Source: Dehalococcoidia bacterium (GTDB lineage Bacteria > Chloroflexota > Dehalococcoidia > UBA1151 > UBA1328). From it: DNA of 11,251 nucleotides. Of this stretch, positions 1 to 6,107 are shown piece by piece; the stretch's first letter is position 1, and every line of letters begins with the position of its first letter. Position numbers and translations under genes: made by a program. The DNA is taken from NCBI GenBank assembly GCA_030745955.1, contig JASLNQ010000046.1, positions 1-11,251 on the forward strand, given 5' to 3'. A model generated the notes under the pieces. That model was not told the origin of the DNA and made no database searches. It saw nothing but the letters and a program-made list of their open reading frames with translations.

Positions 1-199
1 GGAGGGATCTGGGGCGGGGTCGCGGTGTTCCGACCGGGCATGGCGTCGCAACGTGTCCAGCGGTAGCTCGCGAACGGTCAGTCCAGGCGTCTTTAGGAAC
101 CACCCACACCCTCTGCGATAGCTCCGGGCGTGCGAGGCGCACTTTGTCGCGCGTCGCAGCTCCGCGGGGCACGCCAGTGCGCAGGGAGAGGTGACTGGA

Positions 200-1516
200 T
201 TACGCGTAGCTGGCGGTTACCTCCTGGGCGATTTCCGACCAGGTTGTGAGGGTTGATGGCGTGCCGAAAGTCGTCTCAACGTCGGTGATGTTGATGTCGA
301 TCACGGCATCCCCGGCCACGTCCATGATCCGCCGCAACGCAGCCCGCATATCCGAAGGCGTGTGGACCGCCATGGTGTCGGGTCCGTGGACGTTCGTTTC
401 CAGCACGAAATCGCGCCCCAGCTGGTTGACCGCGCTCTCGAGGTCGGTCCATGCCGAGATGTGAAAACGGCGCAGGTTCGGCAGCTTGCGGATGATCGGG
501 ATCTTTGGCGTGAGGTCCTCGCAGCCGTGGTAATACAGGCGGTCCTCGCCCATCACCGACGCAAGCCGCTCGTGATACGGCTGCAGGAACTCCTCGTACA
601 TGGTGGGTGAGAGGCCGCACAGGCTCTGGGCGCTGATGTACGTCCAGCTGTTCTCCAGGTGCCCCGGGTCGGCACCTTCGGGCAGCTCCTCGTAGTGAGT
701 ACGGTAGCTCCAGCTCTCTTCGGGATCGACCGCGCCGGCTGCCTGCCGTGAGCGGTGATAGGCGATCGTACCGTCCGTGATGAAGTCCATCATCCTGTGG
801 AGCAGTTCCGGATGATCGTAAACGCCGTAGAGAATGGCATCCATGCCCATCAGGCTGACGACCGTTTCGGACGGGCTGGCCCGCACCTCGTCTGTGTTTA
901 TCTTCACCGGCAGTTTGCCACCGACAAGCTCGGTCGTGCGCTCCATGAGGTCGTTGGTCGCCTGGTCGTCAATCACGTATGAAGCGTGACGCAACTGCAC
1001 CATATCGTCTTCCGAAGTCACGACTGGCTCCACCTTGTAGGCACCGCCACTCGCCGATGTTTGCTGCACCTTGAACGGGAGTCCCCAGAGCTGGGCCATC
1101 TCGACCAGTTCGGAGTGTTCCGCACCCTGCGATCCTGAGATTTCGTGTCCGCCGGTCGCCCGCACTTCCTGGAACGACCCGGTACCGGTGGTTGTGGGCT
1201 TTACCGGGTTCAGCCAGACGGTGGGGAGCAGGACGTTGTCGTCGGGAATCGACCGGTGCCGGTAAAGTTTCTGGCGCAGTTGGAGCTCGATCGCCTTCGC
1301 AAGCGGGTCCTTGCACAGCAACTCATCGGATGGGATCAGCTCCTGCCACACGACGGGGTAGCCGCCGTGCAGATGGATGCTCACGGGCACCCTCTCGACC
1401 TTTTCGAGCCGGTTGTGGCGGGTCCACATGTCCTTCAGCTGCTCGTACCTGGGATCGGCGACCGCCTCCTGCACCTGATCAACAAGGTCTACCAGCACAT
1501 CGACTTCAGTGTTCAT
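200..1516 (-). CDS. Uroporphyrinogen decarboxylase (UroD)-family protein, 438 aa
   Basis: The protein looks like a cytoplasmic TIM-barrel protein of the broad UroD/MtaA/CmuA superfamily, which includes haem-pathway decarboxylases and corrinoid:thiol methyltransferases. What I see: a typical UroD-superfamily stretch around residues 303-318 (SPTMYEEFLQPYHERL), followed by a His-Gly-Cys at 330-332 where MtaA-type methyltransferases carry the first two ligands of a His-X-Cys...Cys zinc site. I see no Cys after 332, so the third ligand is absent or replaced. At 438 aa it is longer than haem-pathway HemE (about 350 aa) and lacks its usual N-terminal signature, so it is probably not HemE. No corrinoid protein gene is nearby. 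The ATG at 1514-1516 has a GGAGG about 13 nt upstream, which is rather far. It is transcribed away from the SDR gene, behind the promoter at 1543-1570. Family confidence is good; the reaction is unknown. Confidence 0.85.
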   Translation of the reverse strand: MNTEVDVLVDLVDQVQEAVADPRYEQLKDMWTRHNRLEKVERVPVSIHLHGGYPVVWQELIPSDELLCKDPLAKAIELQLRQKLYRHRSIPDDNVLLPTVWLNPVKPTTTGTGSFQEVRATGGHEISGSQGAEHSELVEMAQLWGLPFKVQQTSASGGAYKVEPVVTSEDDMVQLRHASYVIDDQATNDLMERTTELVGGKLPVKINTDEVRASPSETVVSLMGMDAILYGVYDHPELLHRMMDFITDGTIAYHRSRQAAGAVDPEESWSYRTHYEELPEGADPGHLENSWTYISAQSLCGLSPTMYEEFLQPYHERLASVMGEDRLYYHGCEDLTPKIPIIRKLPNLRRFHISAWTDLESAVNQLGRDFVLETNVHGPDTMAVHTPSDMRAALRRIMDVAGDAVIDINITDVETTFGTPSTLTTWSEIAQEVTASYA

Positions 1517-1542
1517 GAGATTTCGCCAGCCTCCGCTCCAGT

Positions 1543-1570
1543 TTTATCGGTTGGCCAATCGTAGAGTCAA
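1543..1570 (-). promoter_or_regulatory. Sigma-70-like promoter of the UroD-family gene
   Basis: On the minus strand a TTGACT (1570-1565, 5 of 6 matches to the -35 consensus) is followed after 16 nt by GATAAA (1548-1543, 4 of 6 matches to the -10 consensus). Transcription would start near 1536, giving a leader of about 20 nt before the ATG at 1516. It is read by eye only. Confidence 0.5.
1548..1561. promoter_or_regulatory. Palindromic operator candidate in the promoter spacer
   Basis: CGGTTGGCCAATCG is an inverted repeat with one mismatched pair out of seven and a perfect TTGGCCAA core. It fills the spacer between the -35 and -10 boxes of the UroD-family promoter, where a bound repressor would block RNA polymerase. 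The regulator is unknown and no regulator gene lies in the window. Confidence 0.35.
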
Positions 1571-1646
1571 GACATTGGCAGAAGGGATTGCGGGCATGTG
1601 ATTTCCGTGCGCGTCAGGGTCGGTCGGGCGTACCGCCGAGACCACT

Positions 1647-1656
1647 AACGGCCGTT
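1647..1656. repeat. 10-bp perfect palindrome AACGGCCGTT
   Basis: This perfect palindrome lies midway in the 280-bp divergent gap between the UroD-family and SDR genes. It could be an operator shared by the two genes. A GC-rich palindrome of this size can also occur by chance, so the call is weak. Confidence 0.25.
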
Positions 1657-1796
1657 CCGGCAGCACGGAGCGGATCATGGGGCTAGACTGGCCGCACGCA
1701 GGCGACCGCCGGTGAGAAAACGGCACGAACACAGGCGATGACACACGATCACGGCCCCGAAATCGACAGATGGCGACAGCACTCAACGGAGACCTG

Positions 1797-2693
1797 GTGA
1801 CACTAATGGCAATGAAAAAGGTTCTGATAACCGGCGGCGGTGGCTACCTTGCAGGTCAGCTGATCGACAATTTCAATGGCGCTTACGACGTTCGGCTCGT
1901 CGATGTGGTCGCTGCTGACGCGACCGACGCCCGCCCGGCCGTCGAGGCCCACGACCTCACCAACCCGGACATCACGGCCTACGAGAGCATATTTGAGGGC
2001 GTCGACTCGGTGGTCCACCTGGCGTACAAAAACCCCGGCGGCGTGTGGGGCAACGCAGTGCCGCCGCTCGACAGGTTCCCGTTCGAGATGGACAACATCC
2101 AGATGGCGCTCAACGTGCTCCGCTGTGCCCATGCGGCGGGCGTGAGGCGAGTTCTGATCGCCAGCTCGAACGCCACGACGAGCTGGACCGAGCAGAACCG
2201 CATTCACCCCAGGAAGCAGGAGACCATCGACCCCGAGGTGGCCCCGCGGTCGACCACGTTCTACGGCTGGGCGAAGCTGTCATACGAGCAGATCGGGTTC
2301 ATCTTCGCCAACGGTGATATCGGCCGGAAGCTCGACGTGGTCAACATGCGTATCGGAGCACCGCGACCGGTGCCGCTTTCCGAGTACAACGGCGACCTCC
2401 GCCGTTTCAAGCGCGACCTGGGCGCCTACGTGAGCCCGCGCGACTTCACGCAGTTCGTTGTGAGGGGGATCGAGACCGAGGACATCACCGATGAAGACGG
2501 CATTCCGTTCTTCACCGGGTACGCGGTGAGCGACAACACCCGGCGTTTCTGGTCAATCGGTAACGCCCGGCGGGTGCTGGACTTCCAGCCGGAGGACGAC
2601 TCAGAGGTGATCTGGGCCGACGACGTGCACGCCGCGTTCACGCAGGACGAACTGAGCCCCGGCAGGGTTGGTCACGTACCACCCAGTCCCTGA
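1797..2693 (+). CDS. NAD(P)-dependent epimerase/dehydratase (extended SDR), uronate-dehydrogenase-like
   Basis: This is a soluble Rossmann-fold oxidoreductase of the extended short-chain dehydrogenase family. Numbered from the ATG at 1806, the nucleotide-binding motif is TGGGGYLAG (residues 9-17), the catalytic Ser region is IASSN (118-122), and the Tyr-x-x-x-Lys pair is Y153/K157. The pattern of an ASSN strand, YGWAK, MRIG, a DF-containing segment and then GYAVSDNTRRFW (238-249) is what I know from uronate dehydrogenases, which oxidise hexuronates to aldarolactones, so a sugar-acid or related substrate is plausible but not shown. The usual third Gly of TGxxGxxG is Ala16 here. I chose the GTG at 1797 because GGAG (1788-1791) sits 5 nt before it. 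ATG at 1806 (295 aa) or at 1770 are alternatives. The gene ends 24 bp from the convergent selenoprotein gene. Confidence 0.85.
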   Translation: MTLMAMKKVLITGGGGYLAGQLIDNFNGAYDVRLVDVVAADATDARPAVEAHDLTNPDITAYESIFEGVDSVVHLAYKNPGGVWGNAVPPLDRFPFEMDNIQMALNVLRCAHAAGVRRVLIASSNATTSWTEQNRIHPRKQETIDPEVAPRSTTFYGWAKLSYEQIGFIFANGDIGRKLDVVNMRIGAPRPVPLSEYNGDLRRFKRDLGAYVSPRDFTQFVVRGIETEDITDEDGIPFFTGYAVSDNTRRFWSIGNARRVLDFQPEDDSEVIWADDVHAAFTQDELSPGRVGHVPPSP

Positions 2694-2717
2694 GACGACG
2701 CCATTAGGCGAACCGGG

Positions 2718-3263
2718 CTACACAGGCCTGGCGAGCAGAGAGCTGATCACCTGTGGCGCGGCCTCTATGGCGCGCTCGCGGATCTGCTCGGGTGTCAGGC
2801 TGCCTATCGGGTGCTGGATTAGCGCAAACGGGTAGTCGGGTATGCCGCCGAGCGCGGTCATCGCCTTCGCACCCGATTCGAACGGCTCCGTGCAGATGGC
2901 TATCGCCGGAACTCCGAGGCCTTCGAGCTTCATCGAGTCGTACACACTGGACGACGAGCAGCTGCCTCAGTCGCCGTTCGCAAGGAGCGCGACATCTACC
3001 TCGTCGGAGAAATCGTCGAGAAATTCGGGCTTGGCCGGCCTCGAGGCGTCGCCCTTATTCACCCGGTGGCTGCTTGCGACCTCGAAGCGCTCGGCCAGGA
3101 CGTCATATATGGCGTCGAGCAGCTCCTGCGAGTTGAGCTTGTCGTTGGAGAGCAGGCCCACCCGCATGCCCGCCAGTGAGTCGGGTCGCTCGGCCATGCC
3201 GTCGGTCGCGATCGATAGCTCGGCTGTGGGATCGAGGAATTTCAGAATGTCTTGTTGCGCCAT
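2718..3263 (-). CDS. UGSC-family selenoprotein, 181 aa, read through an in-frame TGA (Sec99)
   Basis: Two open stretches, 3263-2970 and 2966-2718, lie in the same frame and are separated only by a TGA at 2969-2967. Reading it as selenocysteine gives ...ALLANGD-U-G-S-C-SSSS..., the signature of the UGSC (seleno)protein family, in which U is Sec or Cys. The U99-G-S-C102 pair resembles a CxxC redox centre, so a selenenylsulfide redox role is likely; the family reaction is not known to me. A SECIS-like hairpin follows the TGA. The protein is soluble, with a predicted alpha/beta look: MRVGLLSND (33-41), VDVALLANGD before the Sec, and a second half with GVPAIAICTEPF (117-128). The ATG at 3263 has GGAGGG (3273-3268) 4 nt upstream, making it a better start than the ATG at 3284. 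It lies 22 bp after, and in an operon with, the conserved protein at 3286-4341. A standard gene caller would split it in two. Confidence 0.85.
2937..2969 (-). promoter_or_regulatory. Candidate bacterial SECIS element
   Basis: Directly after the UGA the mRNA can form a stem GUCGU/ACGAC (2955-2951 with 2941-2937) closing a 9-nt loop CCAGUGUGU. If C and G inside the loop also pair across a C-U mismatch, the apical loop is AGUGU with a G in second place, 20 nt after the UGA. That matches the general bacterial SECIS plan of an apical-loop G about 16-37 nt downstream. A further outer pairing, GAGGC (2968-2964) with GCCUC (2920-2916), could extend the stem. The hairpin was found by eye, without an energy calculation. 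Confidence 0.6.
2967..2969 (-). other. Selenocysteine UGA codon (Sec99)
   Basis: The TGA falls between GAC (Asp) and GGC (Gly). The downstream codons Gly-Ser-Cys keep the frame and complete the U-G-S-C motif. The frame then stays open for 82 codons to a TAG at 2718-2720. Confidence 0.82.
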
Positions 3264-3285
3264 TACACCCTCCGGGGCTGTCATC

Positions 3286-4341
3286 TTACATCTGCACCGT
3301 AATCGGACGGGTCACCGCCTTCGACCTCGCACCCAGCGACCACGTCGGGATCACCATGCTCCATGCCCCGCCCGCACCACCGGCCACGACCGGCATTGCC
3401 GATTTCGGCGAGTGGAGCGCGCTGATTTCCCTGGCACCGGGTTTCGGTGCGTTGCGGACCTCCTGCGGGACACTCGGCGAACCCATCTGTGCCCATTCGG
3501 CACCGGGTTTGCGGGCGTTTTCAAACAGGTACTGGCCGACCTGTTCCTTCTTCCAGCCGGCCCGGGTGAAATGCTCGGCGTGCTCGGGGCAGATCACCAG
3601 GATGACCTCGCGTACACGCGGACCGAGTGGGTAAAGCCTCTCTGCGAAGGCATCGAGGATGCCTTTCGGAGTGTTTGCTTCGTGCTCCCCGAACTGGAGC
3701 CCGCTCAGACCTGAAAACACTGTTACCGCACTCTCTCCTTCAGCCATGCCCCGGGTCACGGAAAGCGGCTCCCACGGCAGGGCGTCTTCGTTCTCGGCGA
3801 TGCACCAGCTGTACTTTCCGGGATGGCCGATTGTCGCCTTGTCCAGGCCGTCGACGCTGCGGGTCCCCAGGACGTTCATGACGATGAGCCTGATCGCCCG
3901 GCCGATTGTCGCGTTGGCCCGGTGGCCCGGTCCGAAGGCCGAGACGCCGGAGTTGATTCCCAGCTGCTCTGCGATGGGTCCGTTTACCACGAGGAGGATT
4001 GCAGCACCCATCGTGGAGACCGTGATGGCGTGGAGGTTGAATTCCTCAGCGGTGATCGCCTGCACCGCGGCTGCCACCACCGGCATGTACTCGGGGCGAC
4101 ACCCGGCCATGACGGCGTTGATGGCTGCCTTTTCAGCTGTGATGACAGCGCCCTTTGTTGGCTCCACACCCAGGATTTCGTCGGGTGCGAGACCTGCCGC
4201 GTCGAGGGTTGCGACAACCGCTTCGGGTGTAGGCGGAACCACGGGCAGACCGTCGGACCAGCCACGGTCGAAATATGCTTCGATAGCCTCGAAAGCGCTT
4301 CCAGCTGCGATCAAATCCGACCCCAACCGCGTCTCAGTCAT
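3286..4341 (-). CDS. Conserved protein of the 'WSDGLPVVPPT' family, partner of the UGSC selenoprotein, 351 aa
   Basis: I recognise this as a conserved family of unknown function that I recall next to UGSC-family genes; I do not know its reaction. Visible landmarks are RGWSDGLPVVPPT (26-38), an Ala-rich stretch with MAGCRPEYMPVV (78-89), VNGPIAEQLGINSG (119-132), a Gly-rich FGPGHRANATIGRAI (136-150), HPGKYSWCIAENE (173-185) and a C-terminal VVAGGAGGAWSMVIP (318-332). The conserved Cys81 and Cys180 lie in the two most family-like blocks and could face the selenoprotein's redox centre (inference). It has no signal peptide and no clear membrane span. The start ATG at 4341 has GGGAGAG 4 nt upstream. 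The stop TAA at 3286-3288 is 22 bp before the selenoprotein ATG, so the two are very probably co-transcribed and co-translated. The gene diverges from the ThDP-enzyme gene. Confidence 0.8.
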   Translation of the reverse strand: MTETRLGSDLIAAGSAFEAIEAYFDRGWSDGLPVVPPTPEAVVATLDAAGLAPDEILGVEPTKGAVITAEKAAINAVMAGCRPEYMPVVAAAVQAITAEEFNLHAITVSTMGAAILLVVNGPIAEQLGINSGVSAFGPGHRANATIGRAIRLIVMNVLGTRSVDGLDKATIGHPGKYSWCIAENEDALPWEPLSVTRGMAEGESAVTVFSGLSGLQFGEHEANTPKGILDAFAERLYPLGPRVREVILVICPEHAEHFTRAGWKKEQVGQYLFENARKPGAEWAQMGSPSVPQEVRNAPKPGAREISALHSPKSAMPVVAGGAGGAWSMVIPTWSLGARSKAVTRPITVQM

Positions 4342-4388
4342 GCGTCTCTCCCGTCTGGACGACCGCTTCGTCGATCTGTGCGGCCTCG

Positions 4389-4396
4389 AATATACT
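4389..4396. promoter_or_regulatory. Overlapping opposed -10 boxes of a divergent promoter
   Basis: In the 63-bp gap between the divergent genes the sequence AATATACT carries a plus-strand TATACT (4391-4396) and a minus-strand TATATT (4394-4389), each 5 of 6 matches to TATAAT. Plus-strand transcription would begin at or beside the ATG at 4405, implying a leaderless mRNA. Minus-strand transcription would give a leader of about 40 nt that contains the GGGAGAG ribosome site. The -35 boxes are weak on both sides (TTCGTC at 4367-4372 on plus). Confidence 0.5.
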
Positions 4397-4404
4397 CTCG
4401 CAAC

Positions 4405-6069
4405 ATGACGAACATGAAGGGCAAAAAAGCGCTACTCGAGATGCTGCGGGCTGAGGGTGTCCGCCACATATTCGGCAATCCGGGCACCAGCGAATCGCCG
4501 TTCATCGACGCCCTCGGCGACTTTCCGGACCTGCAGTACGTCCTGGTGTTGCAGGAGGGAGTCGCAATCGGAATGGCCGATGGTTACGCCCGGGCGACCG
4601 GCAGGGCGGCGTTCGTGCAGCTCCACATCGACAGCGGGCTGGCCAATGGCATCAGCCTGATGATCGACGCCTACAACGACAACACACCGATGGTCGTCGT
4701 CTCGGGCAACTACGACACCCGCAAGCTCGCCGAGAACCGGGCAGACCTCCCGACGCTTGTCAGGCCGGTCACGAAATGGGCGGTGGAGGTGACACGGCCC
4801 GAGCAGATACCGGGTGTGATCCGCCGTGCGTTCAACGAAGCGAACTCCGACCCGCAGGGGCCGGTGTACGTTGCGCTCGCGACCGACGCGCTCGAGGGTG
4901 AGGCCGAGATGGAGATCGTCGCGTCCCGCCCGATGTTCACGACCGGTGCACCCGATCCGGATGCGCTGGCCGCGGTAGCGGAGGCGATGGCTGGATCGGA
5001 ACGGGCGATCATGCTGCTTGGCAACCGCGTTGCGAGATCGGGCGGAGTGGCTGAGGCCGTCCGGGTAGCCGAGTTGCTTGGCCTGCCGGTCTACACGGCT
5101 CGCGGCTCCGAGGCCAGCTTTCCGACGAACCACCCGCAGTACCTGGGCGCGCTGGCGACACGGAGGCGCGAGCACCGCACGCTCCTCCAGAACGCTGACG
5201 CACTGCTGGCAGTCGGTGTCGATGTGTTTGCCGACCTGTTTTATTTTGGCGACCGGCTGATGGCCGAGTCGGCGACGGTGATCCACATCGACTCGAAGCC
5301 CGGCGTCATCGGGAAGTCGGAGCCGACCGACCTCGGCCTGCTCGCCAGCCCGAAGCTGACCCTTGCCGCACTGGCGGATTCGCTAACGGGATTGCTGTCA
5401 CCCGAGGCCCACACGGCGGCTGCTGCGAGAAAGGTAAAAATTACACTCGAACGGGAAGATGGACGGGCGCGGTACGAGGAGGCGGCCAGGCGGGCCTGGG
5501 ACAACAGCCCGATCTCACCCGAGCGGCTGATGGCCGAGTTGGCTGCCGCAATTCCCGAACGCACCATCGTGGTCGACGATGCGAGCAGCCACCGGGTGCC
5601 ATTCGGCCACTACATGCAGTCGCTGGCACCCGATGAGCTGGTGTCGAAGAGGAGCGGGGCCATCGGATGGGGCATCGGTGCGACGCTGGGCATGAAGCTC
5701 GCACACCCCGACAGGCCGGTGCTGGGGGTGCTTGGCGATGGCGGCGTGATGATGACCGTCCAGGCGCTGTGGACCGCGGCGAACGAGAATATCCCGGCGG
5801 TGATAGTCGTGCTGGACAATGGCATGTACCGGGTGCTCAAGACGAACATGGATATCTACAAGCGCGATGTCCTGCAAGAGTCGGAGCCGGACGGAAGGTA
5901 CCTGTACATGGACTTTCCTACGCCGTTCGACCTTTCGGTCATCGCAAAGGGGATGGGCGTTCACGGCGAGCGGATCACCGAGCCGGAAGCGATAGGGCCG
6001 GCAGTGAGGCGGGCGTTTGCATCGGGCAAACCGGCATTGCTGGATGTTGTGATCGACGGATCGGTTTAG
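4405..6069 (+). CDS. Thiamine-diphosphate-dependent decarboxylase/synthase, benzoylformate-decarboxylase-like, 554 aa
   Basis: This cytoplasmic enzyme of the acetolactate synthase/2-oxo acid decarboxylase family would act on a 2-oxo acid or acyl group through a ThDP carbanion. The N-terminal pyrimidine-binding domain (about 4-165) has FGNPGTSE (23-30) and the cofactor-activating Glu51 in LQEGVAIGMADGYAR. A central Rossmann-like domain covers about 180-330. The C-terminal diphosphate-binding domain has the Mg/ThDP motif GDGG (444-447) and Asn472. The sequence follows Pseudomonas MdlC closely: GNPGSNE, an active-site His equivalent to His70 (His74 here) and ALWTAA...NIP. The counterpart of MdlC His281 appears absent (VDVFADLF region), so benzoylformate is not assured. 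I chose the ATG at 4405; an upstream open frame back to 3823 overlaps the antisense gene and is not family sequence. There is no SD before the start, which fits the leaderless promoter. The flavin-oxidoreductase gene follows at 38 bp. Confidence 0.9.
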   Translation: MTNMKGKKALLEMLRAEGVRHIFGNPGTSESPFIDALGDFPDLQYVLVLQEGVAIGMADGYARATGRAAFVQLHIDSGLANGISLMIDAYNDNTPMVVVSGNYDTRKLAENRADLPTLVRPVTKWAVEVTRPEQIPGVIRRAFNEANSDPQGPVYVALATDALEGEAEMEIVASRPMFTTGAPDPDALAAVAEAMAGSERAIMLLGNRVARSGGVAEAVRVAELLGLPVYTARGSEASFPTNHPQYLGALATRRREHRTLLQNADALLAVGVDVFADLFYFGDRLMAESATVIHIDSKPGVIGKSEPTDLGLLASPKLTLAALADSLTGLLSPEAHTAAAARKVKITLEREDGRARYEEAARRAWDNSPISPERLMAELAAAIPERTIVVDDASSHRVPFGHYMQSLAPDELVSKRSGAIGWGIGATLGMKLAHPDRPVLGVLGDGGVMMTVQALWTAANENIPAVIVVLDNGMYRVLKTNMDIYKRDVLQESEPDGRYLYMDFPTPFDLSVIAKGMGVHGERITEPEAIGPAVRRAFASGKPALLDVVIDGSV

Positions 6070-6107
6070 GCCAGCCGGTCCCATGAGCCAGGGAGAAGGG
6101 TGAAATC

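Noticed and set aside
130..145. GTGCG-AGG-CGCAC hairpin followed by TTT, as a terminator
   Set aside because: The stem is 5 bp with only three T, and it points away from the only nearby gene, which is on the minus strand.
1544..1786. 80-aa minus-strand open frame in the divergent gap
   Set aside because: It covers the UroD promoter and palindromes, has no SD and resembles no family.
2699..2710. CGCC-ATTA-GGCG hairpin between convergent genes as a bidirectional terminator
   Set aside because: It has a four-bp stem with no U-run on either side.
2718..2945. Separate small gene starting at GTG 2945
   Set aside because: It has no SD of its own and begins inside the conserved UGSC block; it is the C-terminal half of the selenoprotein.
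2718..3263. Pseudogene broken by a nonsense mutation
   Set aside because: The only stop is TGA at the known Sec position, both halves are intact, and a SECIS-like hairpin follows.
2842..3714. 290-aa plus-strand open frame
   Set aside because: It crosses two better-supported minus-strand genes and has no SD or family sequence.
3823..4404. 194-codon N-terminal extension of the ThDP enzyme
   Set aside because: It is antisense to the WSDGLP-family gene, reads as compositional shadow, and the family N-terminus begins at 4405.
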